Positions 35,097 through 44,329 of a stretch of 53,084 bases of DNA are shown here, in pieces. The translations under genes were made by a program, and so were the position numbers. Source of the DNA: Sideroxyarcus sp. GTDB taxonomy: Bacteria > Pseudomonadota > Gammaproteobacteria > Burkholderiales > Gallionellaceae. A model generated the notes under the pieces. It ran no database searches. It had not been told where the DNA came from and worked only from the letters and a program-made list of their open reading frames with translations. The DNA is taken from NCBI GenBank assembly GCA_030652215.1, contig JAUSBC010000063.1:1-53084 (forward strand). The letters are read 5' to 3'. Within the stretch, counting starts at the first letter, position 1, and each line of letters starts with the position of its first letter.

Positions 35097-36488
35097 ATGG
35101 CAACGATGCAAGACAATCAAACATGGTCGGGACGTTTTAACGAACCCGTGGCCGAACTGGTGAAGCGTTATACCGCTTCGGTGGACTTCGACAAACGCCT
35201 CGCGCTGTTCGATATACAGGGCTCCCTGGCACATGCGCAGATGCTCGCATCCTGCGCCATTATCAGCGAACAGGACCTGCAGGACATCCGGCGCGGCCTG
35301 GCCGAAATCGAAAACGAAGTCATCAGCGGCGATTTCGACTGGCAGCTGGACCTGGAAGATGTGCACCTGAATATTGAGAAGCGGCTCACCACGATGGTTG
35401 GCGACGCTGGCAAACGCCTGCATACTGGCCGTTCGCGCAACGACCAGGTGGCAACCGACATCCGTTTGTATCTGCGCAGCGCCATCGACGACATCGTCCT
35501 GTTGCTCAAGGGCATGCAAAGCGCGCTGCTCGATCTGGCGCAGCACCACACGCACACCGTCATGCCCGGGTTTACCCACTTGCAGGTGGCGCAGCCGGTG
35601 AGCTTTGCGCATCACCTGATGGCCTATTTCGAAATGTGCCAGCGCGATGTCGAGCGTTTCACAGATGCACGCCGCCGCGTAAACCGCCTGCCGCTGGGTG
35701 CTGCAGCTCTGGCCGGCACCAGCTACCCGATCAAACGCGAAATGGTGGCGGAACTGCTGGGATTCGAAGCGGTATGCCAGAACTCGCTGGATGCGGTTTC
35801 CGACCGCGACTTTGCCATCGAATTCACCGCCGCCGCCGCGCTGACCATGACGCATCTGTCGCGCTTGTCGGAAGAACTGATCCTGTGGATGAATCCGCGC
35901 TTCGGCTTCATCGACATCGCCGACCGCTTCTGTACCGGCTCTTCCATCATGCCGCAGAAGAAAAATCCCGACGTGCCGGAGCTGGTGCGCGGCAAGACCG
36001 GACGCGTGAACGGCAACCTGGTTGCCCTGCTCACCCTGATGAAGGGCCAGCCGCTGGCCTACAACAAGGATAATCAGGAAGACAAAGAGCCGCTGTTCGA
36101 TACCGTGGATACATTGACACAGACGCTGCGCATTTACGCCGACATGATGGCCGGCATCACGGTCAAGCCGGAAGCCATGCGCCGCGCCGCCCTGCAGGGC
36201 TACGCCACCGCGACCGACCTAGCCGACTATCTTGTGAAAAAGGGATTGCCGTTCCGCGATGCGCACGAGGCCGTTGCACTGGCGGTGCGTTTTGCCGAAC
36301 AACGTGGCGTCGACCTGGCCGAACTCAAGCTGGAAGAGTTGCAGCAGTTCTCCAGCCTGATCGCGGATGACATCTACGCGGTGCTTACGCTGGAAGGCTC
36401 GCTCGCTGCGCGCAACCACACTGGCGGCACCGCCCCGCAGCAGGTAGCAGCGGCCATTGCGCGTGCGCGCAAACTTTTGGCTGTTTGA
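35097..36488 (+). CDS. argH: Argininosuccinate lyase
   Basis: Splits argininosuccinate to arginine and fumarate; cytoplasmic tetramer. 463 residues from ATG 35097 ([14 protein letters not shown]); the open frame extends upstream through the antisense of algZ and is not real there. Motifs: [24 protein letters not shown], and the fumarase/aspartase signature [13 protein letters not shown] second ATG at 35106 is an alternative start. Confidence 0.97.
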   Translation: MATMQDNQTWSGRFNEPVAELVKRYTASVDFDKRLALFDIQGSLAHAQMLASCAIISEQDLQDIRRGLAEIENEVISGDFDWQLDLEDVHLNIEKRLTTMVGDAGKRLHTGRSRNDQVATDIRLYLRSAIDDIVLLLKGMQSALLDLAQHHTHTVMPGFTHLQVAQPVSFAHHLMAYFEMCQRDVERFTDARRRVNRLPLGAAALAGTSYPIKREMVAELLGFEAVCQNSLDAVSDRDFAIEFTAAAALTMTHLSRLSEELILWMNPRFGFIDIADRFCTGSSIMPQKKNPDVPELVRGKTGRVNGNLVALLTLMKGQPLAYNKDNQEDKEPLFDTVDTLTQTLRIYADMMAGITVKPEAMRRAALQGYATATDLADYLVKKGLPFRDAHEAVALAVRFAEQRGVDLAELKLEELQQFSSLIADDIYAVLTLEGSLAARNHTGGTAPQQVAAAIARARKLLAV

Positions 36489-36501
36489 CGCAAACCTTTT
36501 A

Positions 36502-36578
36502 GTCCACTAAAAACACGAAACTCACGAACGCCCTCCCAAAGTAAGGTTTTGTTCGTGAATTTCGTGTTTTTAGTGGAC
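36502..36578. repeat. Long near-perfect inverted repeat after argH
   Basis: Two 28-base arms (36502-36529 and 36551-36578; outer ends GTCCACTAAAAACACG and CGTGTTTTTAGTGGAC) differ at few positions and enclose 21 bases. It resembles a small non-coding palindromic element. It could act as a terminator for argH, though no T-run follows. Confidence 0.75.
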
Positions 36579-36594
36579 AAACTTTTCTCCTGGC

Positions 36595-36623
36595 AAAAAA
36601 AACGGGCCACCTTGCGATGGCCC
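36595..36623 (-). terminator. Intrinsic terminator of the hemA-prfA-prmC operon
   Basis: GGGCCA (36604-36609) pairs with TGGCCC (36618-36623); on the minus strand a run of eight T follows (36602-36595). It lies about 180 bases beyond the prmC stop. The 36624-36799 stretch shows no gene. Confidence 0.8.
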
Positions 36624-36799
36624 AGAATAGGAGGAGAGTATGAAAGATTGAGTTGGTTACAACTCAAAGCTCTAACAACTCAGGAGCGATTGTAGGTGCG
36701 CTCTACGATGTTGCATATATGCCAAACGGCCTATATATCGGCCTATACCTTTTGTTTGGCGCTCTCCCATTTCTTCCGCAAACCAATTGAATTTACAAA

Positions 36800-37654
36800 T
36801 TATTTTTGGCATTTTCCGGCGCTGACGCGCTCTATACCGGCTATATCTTTTGCGGAAAATATTTCGGTATAACCGTTTTCCTTCAATATTTCCCGCACCG
36901 CCTGCGCTTGATCATAACCATGTTCCAGCAACAGCCATGCGCCCTGCCGGAGAAAGTCGCCCGCCCGGGCCGCAATGCGGCGGATATCGTCCAGGCCGTC
37001 CGTCCCTGAGGCCAGTGCTGTTATCGGCTCGAATCGCACATCGCCTTGCGACAGATGCACATCGCCCGCCGCAATGTAGGGCGGGTTGGAAACGATAAGG
37101 TCGAAGCACTGCGCTTCCAGCGCGGAGAACCAATCGCTAAGCAGAAAACTCGCGTTGGCAATGCCCAGCCGCTGCGCATTCTCACGCGCCACCTGCAGAG
37201 CCGCAGCCGAAGCATCCACCGCCACGACTTCTGCACCCGGCAGAGAATAGGCAATGGACAGTGCGATTGCCCCGCTACCCGTTCCCAAATCCAGGACGCG
37301 GCAAGCACGGCCCTGCGGCAACTGCTGCAACGCCAATTCCACCAGCAATTCCGTTTCCGGGCGCGGGATTAACGTGGCTGGGGTAACTTTGAAATTCAGA
37401 CCAAAAAACTCGCGTTCGCTCAGGATATGGGCAATGGGCTCGCCCAGCAGACGGCGTTGCAGCATGGCGGCATAGCTTGCATTCGATGCTGCATCCAGCT
37501 CCTGCTCGGGATGTGCGAGCAAATAGGAACGGGGAACCTTCAGGGCGGATTGCAGCAGGCATTGCGCCTCGATACGCGCAGTCGTTGTCCCAAGATCGAG
37601 GGTTGCATTCAGTCTTGCAGCGTCGGCCAGCAGGGTGTCCCGAATGCTGGACAA
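36800..37654 (-). CDS. prmC: Release-factor glutamine methyltransferase
   Basis: Methylates the Gln of the GGQ motif in release factors using SAM; cytoplasmic. 284 residues. A helical N-terminal domain is followed by the SAM fold with VLDLGTGSGAIALS and the Gln-binding NPPY (IVSNPPYIA). Starts four bases after prfA, its substrate gene. Formerly called hemK from its place next to hemA, which is kept here. Confidence 0.95.
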   Translation of the reverse strand: MSSIRDTLLADAARLNATLDLGTTTARIEAQCLLQSALKVPRSYLLAHPEQELDAASNASYAAMLQRRLLGEPIAHILSEREFFGLNFKVTPATLIPRPETELLVELALQQLPQGRACRVLDLGTGSGAIALSIAYSLPGAEVVAVDASAAALQVARENAQRLGIANASFLLSDWFSALEAQCFDLIVSNPPYIAAGDVHLSQGDVRFEPITALASGTDGLDDIRRIAARAGDFLRQGAWLLLEHGYDQAQAVREILKENGYTEIFSAKDIAGIERVSAGKCQK

Positions 37655-37658
37655 GGCA

Positions 37659-38741
37659 TCAACTTTCCACTGCGAGCGCGGCCAGCAGTTCGGCCTGGTG
37701 CTCGGCCATCAGCGCGTTGGTGAGTTCGCTGATGTCGCCGTCCATGATCTGGTCCATCTTGTACAGCGTGAGGTTGATGCGGTGATCGGTGATGCGGCCT
37801 TGCGGGAAATTGTAAGTACGTATGCGCTCGGAACGGTCGCCGCTGCCCACCAGCGATTTGCGCTCGGCGGCGACTTTGCTGTGCGCGGCCTGCTCCTGTT
37901 TGTCCTTGATGCGCGCCGCCAGCACGCGCAGGGCCTGCGCCTTGTTCTGGTGTTGCGAGCGCCCGTCCTGGCATTCGACCACGGTGCCGGTGGGGAGGTG
38001 GGTGATACGCACGGCGGAGTCGGTCTTGTTGATGTGCTGACCGCCCGCGCCCGATGCGCGGAAGGTGTCGATGCGCATGTCGGCGGGGTTCAGTTCAACC
38101 TCGCCGACTTCGTCCGCTTCCGGCAAGATGGCGACGGTGCAGGCGGAGGTGTGAATACGACCCTGCGTTTCGGTGGCAGGCACGCGTTGCACGCGGTGTG
38201 CGCCGGATTCGAATTTAAGCACGGAGTAGGCGCCCTGGCCGATGATGCGCGCGATAACTTCTTTGTAGCCGCCCATTTCGCCCGGACTTTCGGAAATGAT
38301 TTCGACCTGCCAGCGGCGGCGCTCGGCAAAGCGCATATACATGCGAAAAATGTCGCCCGCGAATATCGCCGCTTCATCGCCGCCCGTGCCGGCGCGCACT
38401 TCGAGGAAGACGTTGCGCTCGTCGTTGGGGTCCTTGGGCAGCAGCATTTTTTGCAGCTCAACTTCAAGTTGTTCCTGACGCTCGCGTCCGGTCTTGATCT
38501 CGGCCTCGGCGAATTCGCGCATGTCGGGGTCGCCCATCATCTCTTGTGCGGTGGCCATGTCGGCCTCGCAAGACTGGTAAGCGTGGTAGAGGCCGACCAC
38601 GGGTTCGATCTCGGATCGCTCGCGGTTGAGTTTACGGAAGGACTCCATGTCGCGCGTCGCCTCTTCGCTGCTCAATAGGCTGTTGACCTCGTCCAACCGT
38701 TCACTGAGCTGGGCGAGCTTGGATGCGATGCTCGGTTTCAT
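37659..38741 (-). CDS. prfA: Peptide chain release factor 1
   Basis: Recognises UAA and UAG and triggers peptide release. 360 residues, the usual length. The catalytic GGQ is in [10 protein letters not shown], and the codon-recognition region carries the PxT-type VPATE (RVPATETQG), which marks RF1 rather than RF2. ATG 38741 overlaps the hemA stop by four bases. Confidence 0.97.
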   Translation of the reverse strand: MKPSIASKLAQLSERLDEVNSLLSSEEATRDMESFRKLNRERSEIEPVVGLYHAYQSCEADMATAQEMMGDPDMREFAEAEIKTGRERQEQLEVELQKMLLPKDPNDERNVFLEVRAGTGGDEAAIFAGDIFRMYMRFAERRRWQVEIISESPGEMGGYKEVIARIIGQGAYSVLKFESGAHRVQRVPATETQGRIHTSACTVAILPEADEVGEVELNPADMRIDTFRASGAGGQHINKTDSAVRITHLPTGTVVECQDGRSQHQNKAQALRVLAARIKDKQEQAAHSKVAAERKSLVGSGDRSERIRTYNFPQGRITDHRINLTLYKMDQIMDGDISELTNALMAEHQAELLAALAVES

Positions 38742-39991
38742 TCGGGAGTGTGCAGATGGTAGATACGGTGTACCGCATCCAGCAGCGCTTCGCGCTCGTT
38801 GGCCTGCGCCTGGTTCAGCGTCTGGGTGGGCGCATGCAGGAATTTGTTGGTCAGCGCGGCACCGAAAGCCTCGATCACTTTCTCCGGCGAATCGCCCTTC
38901 GCCAGCATGCGCATGGCTTTTTCCATTTCATGGCGGCGTTGCCGCTCGGCGTGGTCGCGCAGGGTGCGTATGGTCGGCACCACGCCGCGCGACTGCATCC
39001 AGTGTATAAATTCGTTGACGCCGGAATCAATGATGACTTCTGCTTCCTTCACCGCGCCCTGGCGCGCATCCAGTCCGTCGCGCACCACCTCGGACAAATC
39101 GTCCACGGTGTAAAGAAAAACATCGCTCAATTCGGCAACTTCCTTTTCCACGTCGCGCGGAACGGCCAGGTCGACGATAAACAGCGGGCGGTGTTTGCGC
39201 TGCTTCAGCGCGCGTTCGACCATGCCTTTGCCCAGAATCGGCAAGGGGCTGGCGGTGCAGGTGACGATAATGTCGTGCTCTGCCAGTTGCTCCGGCAGCT
39301 CGGTCAGCGTGATGGCATGGCCGTTGATGCGCCGCGCCAGGGCCTGTGCGCGCTCCAGCGTGCGGTTGGCGACGGTGATGTGTTTGGGATTGCGCGCGGC
39401 GAAATGCACCGCGTTAAGCTCGATCATTTCGCCCGCGCCGATAAACAGCACGCGCTGGTCGCCAATGCTGGGAAATATCCGCTCCGCGAGTTTGACGGCG
39501 GCGGCGGCCATGGAAACCAGATTGGCGCCGATTTCGGTCTGCGTGCGCACGTCCTTGGCAACGGAAAAAGTGCGCTGAAACAGTTTGTGCAGCAGAAAGC
39601 CCAGTGTGCCGGCCTGCTCGGCCTGGCGCACGGCCTGTTTCATCTGGCCCAGTATCTGGGGTTCGCCCAACACCATGGATTCCAGTCCGCTGGCCACGCG
39701 GAAGGCATGTTTCACCGCCTGCTCTTGCGGCAGGCGATATAGGTAGGGTTCAATTTCGGACGCGGGCAGATGGTGATAGGCTGCCAGCCAATCCACTGTG
39801 TGCGCAGGGTCATTCGTGTTGCAATAAACTTCCGTTCGATTGCAGGTGGAAAGGATGGTTGCTTCCTTGGCCGCGCCGTTGTCCACCAGGTCGCGCAAAG
39901 CAGAATCCAGCGTCTCGACATTGAACGCAATCTGTTCGCGCACGGCGAGCGGCGCGGTCTGATGGTTGATGCCGAAGGTGAATAACTGCAT
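38738..39991 (-). CDS. hemA: Glutamyl-tRNA reductase
   Basis: Reduces glutamyl-tRNA to glutamate-1-semialdehyde, the first committed step of C5 haem synthesis. 417 residues from ATG 39991 ([14 protein letters not shown]); a TTG nine codons upstream is less likely. The catalytic Cys is in [10 protein letters not shown] near 50. The NADPH domain has [16 protein letters not shown], and the C-terminal dimerisation helix is present. The operon with prfA and prmC is classical. Heavy haem demand from the cytochromes fits this enzyme, but no shared control is visible. Confidence 0.97.
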   Translation of the reverse strand: MQLFTFGINHQTAPLAVREQIAFNVETLDSALRDLVDNGAAKEATILSTCNRTEVYCNTNDPAHTVDWLAAYHHLPASEIEPYLYRLPQEQAVKHAFRVASGLESMVLGEPQILGQMKQAVRQAEQAGTLGFLLHKLFQRTFSVAKDVRTQTEIGANLVSMAAAAVKLAERIFPSIGDQRVLFIGAGEMIELNAVHFAARNPKHITVANRTLERAQALARRINGHAITLTELPEQLAEHDIIVTCTASPLPILGKGMVERALKQRKHRPLFIVDLAVPRDVEKEVAELSDVFLYTVDDLSEVVRDGLDARQGAVKEAEVIIDSGVNEFIHWMQSRGVVPTIRTLRDHAERQRRHEMEKAMRMLAKGDSPEKVIEAFGAALTNKFLHAPTQTLNQAQANEREALLDAVHRIYHLHTPE

Positions 39992-40080
39992 GGGGAGGAC
40001 GACTGTTCTGTTTCGCAAGGGGGCGGATTATAAGGGCTGGACGGGTCTTACACCAGCCAGCCCCTTGCGGCTCTTTCAGA

Positions 40081-40476
40081 TTACTTCTTGGGTTGCAACA
40101 GCGCCAACGCCTGCTCCGCGTCTTCACGCAGACGGCTGTCCGGGTGCTTTTTCAGGAAATCCGAAAAGGCGGTCTGTGCGCCTGCCATATCGCCCGCATC
40201 AACTTGGGCGATGGCTTTCTTGAATGCCGCCAATTCTTCATCATCCACGGGCTGCACCTTGGCCTCGCCCTTCCAGTAGACATCGTCCGCGTCGGCTTGG
40301 GCTCCGCGCACACCGCCCACCGCCGTCGTAGTCTGGATCTTCTTTTTCGGGGTGAGCAATTCGATCTTCTTGCGCAGGCGCTCCCAGAGCGAAACTTCCT
40401 GTTTCTCGTCGGCGCTGTATGCCGGAGCCGCCAGCATCACGCCCAACATTACTAACAATGCGATCAGTTTCTTCAT
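40081..40476 (-). CDS. Small exported protein with TPR-like tail
   Basis: 131 residues. Signal peptide 1-21 (LAAPAYSAD). A Lys-rich segment (LWERLRKKIELLTPKKK) is followed by a helical pair (about 80-131: AFKKAIAQVDAGDMAGAQTAFSD...) that resembles one TPR or YbgF-like repeat. It lies 49 bases after the large NHL/transglutaminase gene on the same strand and probably belongs to that operon. Function unknown; the helical pair may bind a partner exported with it. Confidence 0.7.
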   Translation of the reverse strand: MKKLIALLVMLGVMLAAPAYSADEKQEVSLWERLRKKIELLTPKKKIQTTTAVGGVRGAQADADDVYWKGEAKVQPVDDEELAAFKKAIAQVDAGDMAGAQTAFSDFLKKHPDSRLREDAEQALALLQPKK

Positions 40477-40525
40477 TTGAATCTCCTTCGTTTAGGGTGC
40501 CACACGGTGCAACAGTACATCCAAC

Positions 40526-43500
40526 TCAGAGCGCATTCAATAGTTCCAGTGCCAGAGCACGGTGCTCGTTCTTGACCGCCGGATCGATGGACTGCGCCTT
40601 CTGGAAAGCGGACTTGGCCTTCTTGATGTCTTTGCTCGCCTTGTACGCGCGCGCCAGATTCACCCACAGCAAGGCATCCTGGGGAGCGAGTTGCGTCGCC
40701 GCCAGGTAGGCCTTTTGCGCGTCCTGGTGCTTGTCTTCGATCATGTAGATGTTGCCTCGGTTGTTCAGTGCCGCCGCGTTCTTGGGATCCAGACCGAGAA
40801 CGATGTCGAAATACTTCATCGCTTCCTCGCGGTCTCCGGCCTTGGCCAGAATGATACCCATCTGCAGGTGCGAATCCGCGTCGGACGGGTCTTTCTTGAT
40901 TGCGTTGAGATAGCGGCGCGTCTTGGTCTGCGAACTGATCTTCAGCACGGACATATGGTCACCCGGGAACTTCTTCTCGATTTCGGCGCGGGAGATGCTG
41001 CTTTGCTTTGAATTCGACACAGGAAGACTGGCCGGCTTGTAGGTATCCCATGCGGTATGCACGTCGAGCACAGTCAGCCCTTTGTCCTTCCATTTGTAGT
41101 AGGCTGCGGCGCCTTTTTCCCAGGCCTTGACGAAAGCGCTGCCGACCAGGGTGGTCTCGACCGGTATCCACAGTTGCTCCTCGTGGATCACGTACATGTT
41201 GTCCATGGTGTAGCTGTCTTCATCCGCGGCAATCCCGGTGGAGAACATCATGAACATATGCCCGGGCACTTCCACCACGCGGGTGTTGATACCCATGCTT
41301 TCCAGCGCGGAGGAGTAGAACGCCACCAGGTCGTCACAATCGCCCGATTTGCGCTCCAGCGTTTCGCGCGGGAACTGGATGTAATCGACAGTGTGCACTT
41401 TGCCCGAACTGACCTGGTAGGGGTTGCTCGGGTCCTGGATGTAGGTCATGCCGTACACGCCCAGCATGTCGAACACGGCGGCGGCCAGTTGCGCCTCATC
41501 CTTGGTGTCCTTGAACTGCGTCACCACCGAACGCACCATATCCACGACCGGCGCATCCTTGGGAGTGACGAAGGTGGCGAAGCGGCCGCGCTCGTCCCAG
41601 CTCAGGCGGTGCTTGTCGTATACGTTCACGGTCGGGTTCTTGCTGTAGGTGACGCGCTTGCCGTTCTCGAAATAGCTCGCCTCGATCAGGGCCTGCACCG
41701 CACTGTCCTCGGTGAGCGTGAGAATGCTGTTGTTGAACACCGCCTTCAGCGCCACTTCTTCGCTCATGCCCGGCAGCAACTTGTCCAGCTTGGTCTCGGT
41801 CGGGAAATCCATGAAGTCTCGCAGTTGGAAAGTGACCTTGATCCGTTCCATGCTCTTGTTAGTATTGTTGGTCAGCTTGATCTTGCCCACCCCGTCGCGC
41901 TCGTAGACCTTGTAGGAGTTGGAGAACACATCGTGCAACTGCACCATGTCGATTTCCAGGGGCGGACGGTTGAATATCTGCGTGATCGCTTCGACGCCGA
42001 CCTTTTCCGATTCCGTGCCGTCGCTGCTGAGGATCGAAACGTAGTAGGTGTATCGGGTTTCCGGGACCAGCGCGTCCTTGATGAATTCAGGTTGCGCCAC
42101 CTCGCCGATCTTGACGAAGGTCTCGCCGTCCTTCTGGTAGATGCGGTATGCGCTGAAGAACTTGGCATCCACCGCCGGCCAGGTCATTTTCACCTGCCAT
42201 GGCGTAGTCTCGACCTGTACCGTCGCCACTGGCGGCGGAACGAATTTTTCCGGTACGCCGCTCACCAGTTCGCTGCTTGCACCTTCGTAGCCGAAATGCG
42301 TTTCTCCGCCCACACGATAGTAATAGCGCACGCCCGCGTCCAGATCCTGGTCAACAAACTGGTTGCCGGGCACCGTGCCAACCTGCACGAAGCCGCCTTT
42401 TTCGCTCTTCGCACGGTATATGCGGTATTGCTTGATATAGGGAAAGGCCGCCTGCGCCCAAACCAGTTCGACGGAATGTACTTTTCCTTGCGCCACCAGT
42501 TGCTGCGGCGCTTCCGGCTTGAGCAACGTTGCCATCAACTGCACTCGCTTGTTGCCAAGATCCGAAATCGCCAAATTGGAGCCGCCACCGTAGGCAATCG
42601 CAACCGGTTCATCGAATGCACCCGCAACGGCACCTTTGGCCCCGAACGTGCGCAGCAACTGCCCCTTGGGCGAGAATACCTTGACCTGGTTCGCATCCAG
42701 CACCATGACCTCGTCGTTGGCTGCCATCAGCGATAGCGGGCTGGACAGCAGGCTGCCGTCTTTGGTCTTGCCCAGTTCTCCCTGCGATTTGCCGGCGGAC
42801 GAATAGACCATCACGCTGCCGCGCGAATTATCCAGAATGTACAGGTTGTCGCGCTGGTCGAACACCATGGCGACCGGCGCGCTCAGTTTGCTCGCGTTTT
42901 CGCCGCTCAGCGCATTCAGAAACACGCCGTCCCCGCGGAATATCTGTACGTTGCGGTTGGAGCGGTCTGCCACGAACACCATGCCGGAACCCGATACGGC
43001 GATCGCCGTGGGGTTGTTGAATTGTCCCGCCTTGCTGCCCTCGCTGCCGAAGCTCAGTAGCGCCTTGCCGCTCTCGTCCAGTTTCACGACGCGGTAGCTC
43101 TTCTTGTCCAGCACCCAGAGGGCGCCGGATTTGTCCACCGTCACGGCTGCGATCTGCATGCCTTCCGGCTTGATCTCACCCGCCACAACTCCCTGACGGA
43201 TCACCACCAGACTCTTTTTGTCCTTGCTCACCGCATAAATAGTCTCCTTGCCGTCCCCGGCAAGCTGTCCCACTTCTGCCGGAATGCTCCCCAGCCATTT
43301 CACCGAAGTTCTCCCGGCCGCTTTGGGGAGCGGCTCCAGCGGCTTGCCCGCCTCGACGACAAAGGCGTTTATCAGCGCTTTTTTGGCATCGCCAACATAC
43401 ACTTGCTGCGCCTTATCTACCGCCAATCCGGACAAGCTCTTGAACTGCGCTTTTCCGTCGCCGCCGGAACCGAAACCGTATGCAGGATTGAAATCGAAAT

Positions 43501-44260
43501 CGTATTTCTGGATGCTGACACTGGCTTCATCCGCCACGTAGACGCCGTCTTCCGTCACGCTCATCGCCACGGGTTTGCCAACCTTGGGCAAGGCGCGCAG
43601 AAACGCACCGTTCGGGGAATAGATTTTGACGAGATTGTCATCCGCATCGCGAATATAGATGCGACCTTCCGAATCCAGGCCAATATCCGTCGGTTCGTCC
43701 AGTTTAAAAGTCTTTTCTTTTTCCGCTTCCGGCGATGCGGCGCTCACTGCCAAGGTGGACAGAAAAACGCCGTTGATGCCGAACATCTGAATGCGACTGT
43801 TTCCGGTATCGGCGACATACACCACGCCTTCAAACACCGCGATACCCTGCGGTTCGTCCAGTGCATTGCCGCCCGCCAGATTGGCGCCAAACCTGCCCTG
43901 GTATTTTCCCGTTGCCAGGTCGTACATGACGACCTGCTCCGTCTTGCTGTCCACCACGTAAATGGTTTCGTTGGCGACTGCGGCCGCCTCCGGCTTCTTG
44001 AGCAACTCGACTTCGCCGCTCTTGGCCGCCAGCGTCATCAGGGTTTTGCCGTCCTTGTCTATCACCTCCGTCGCGCCTTCCTGCCTGGCAACATAGAGAT
44101 TGCCGCCGCTCACACCGAGCAGCTTGCGCAATTTCGGCGCGGCAATCTCGTTGCGAAAATCGGCTTTCGAAAAACCGTTGGTCGTGCCGGCAGCACCATC
44201 CGATGCCTGAACAACCGAAGAAAGAAGCAGTAATGAAATTGCAGTGAATATGTTTCGCAT
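40526..44260 (-). CDS. Giant exported NHL / FN3 / transglutaminase-like / TPR protein
   Basis: 1244 residues. Signal peptide 1-19. NHL-type beta-propeller repeats (about 50-600), seen as recurring DEPQGIAV, DEPTDIGLD and NNPTAIAVSG units with YVADTGNSRIQMF-like strands. Two FN3-like domains (about 605-770). A middle domain with LTNNTNKSMERIKV is unassigned. Transglutaminase-like core with Cys in KSGDCDDLVA near 973 and His in VPGHMFMMF near 999; an Asp/Asn-rich DNMYVI follows. TPR repeats fill 1100-1244. The propeller and TPRs suggest a binding scaffold; the core may be a protease, peptidoglycan-acting or crosslinking enzyme. Unknown pathway. Confidence 0.85.
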   Translation of the reverse strand: MRNIFTAISLLLLSSVVQASDGAAGTTNGFSKADFRNEIAAPKLRKLLGVSGGNLYVARQEGATEVIDKDGKTLMTLAAKSGEVELLKKPEAAAVANETIYVVDSKTEQVVMYDLATGKYQGRFGANLAGGNALDEPQGIAVFEGVVYVADTGNSRIQMFGINGVFLSTLAVSAASPEAEKEKTFKLDEPTDIGLDSEGRIYIRDADDNLVKIYSPNGAFLRALPKVGKPVAMSVTEDGVYVADEASVSIQKYDFDFNPAYGFGSGGDGKAQFKSLSGLAVDKAQQVYVGDAKKALINAFVVEAGKPLEPLPKAAGRTSVKWLGSIPAEVGQLAGDGKETIYAVSKDKKSLVVIRQGVVAGEIKPEGMQIAAVTVDKSGALWVLDKKSYRVVKLDESGKALLSFGSEGSKAGQFNNPTAIAVSGSGMVFVADRSNRNVQIFRGDGVFLNALSGENASKLSAPVAMVFDQRDNLYILDNSRGSVMVYSSAGKSQGELGKTKDGSLLSSPLSLMAANDEVMVLDANQVKVFSPKGQLLRTFGAKGAVAGAFDEPVAIAYGGGSNLAISDLGNKRVQLMATLLKPEAPQQLVAQGKVHSVELVWAQAAFPYIKQYRIYRAKSEKGGFVQVGTVPGNQFVDQDLDAGVRYYYRVGGETHFGYEGASSELVSGVPEKFVPPPVATVQVETTPWQVKMTWPAVDAKFFSAYRIYQKDGETFVKIGEVAQPEFIKDALVPETRYTYYVSILSSDGTESEKVGVEAITQIFNRPPLEIDMVQLHDVFSNSYKVYERDGVGKIKLTNNTNKSMERIKVTFQLRDFMDFPTETKLDKLLPGMSEEVALKAVFNNSILTLTEDSAVQALIEASYFENGKRVTYSKNPTVNVYDKHRLSWDERGRFATFVTPKDAPVVDMVRSVVTQFKDTKDEAQLAAAVFDMLGVYGMTYIQDPSNPYQVSSGKVHTVDYIQFPRETLERKSGDCDDLVAFYSSALESMGINTRVVEVPGHMFMMFSTGIAADEDSYTMDNMYVIHEEQLWIPVETTLVGSAFVKAWEKGAAAYYKWKDKGLTVLDVHTAWDTYKPASLPVSNSKQSSISRAEIEKKFPGDHMSVLKISSQTKTRRYLNAIKKDPSDADSHLQMGIILAKAGDREEAMKYFDIVLGLDPKNAAALNNRGNIYMIEDKHQDAQKAYLAATQLAPQDALLWVNLARAYKASKDIKKAKSAFQKAQSIDPAVKNEHRALALELLNAL

Positions 44261-44329
44261 GTGCCTGACCTATTCAAATTGGTGGTTATTCCCTCCCGGA
44301 TCACAGCCCGGGCGCTTTTTATTGTTGCT

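Noticed and set aside
41057..42736. 559-codon frame opposite the giant NHL/transglutaminase gene
   Set aside because: Same cause: antisense frame, low-complexity His/Val/Arg composition, no motif.
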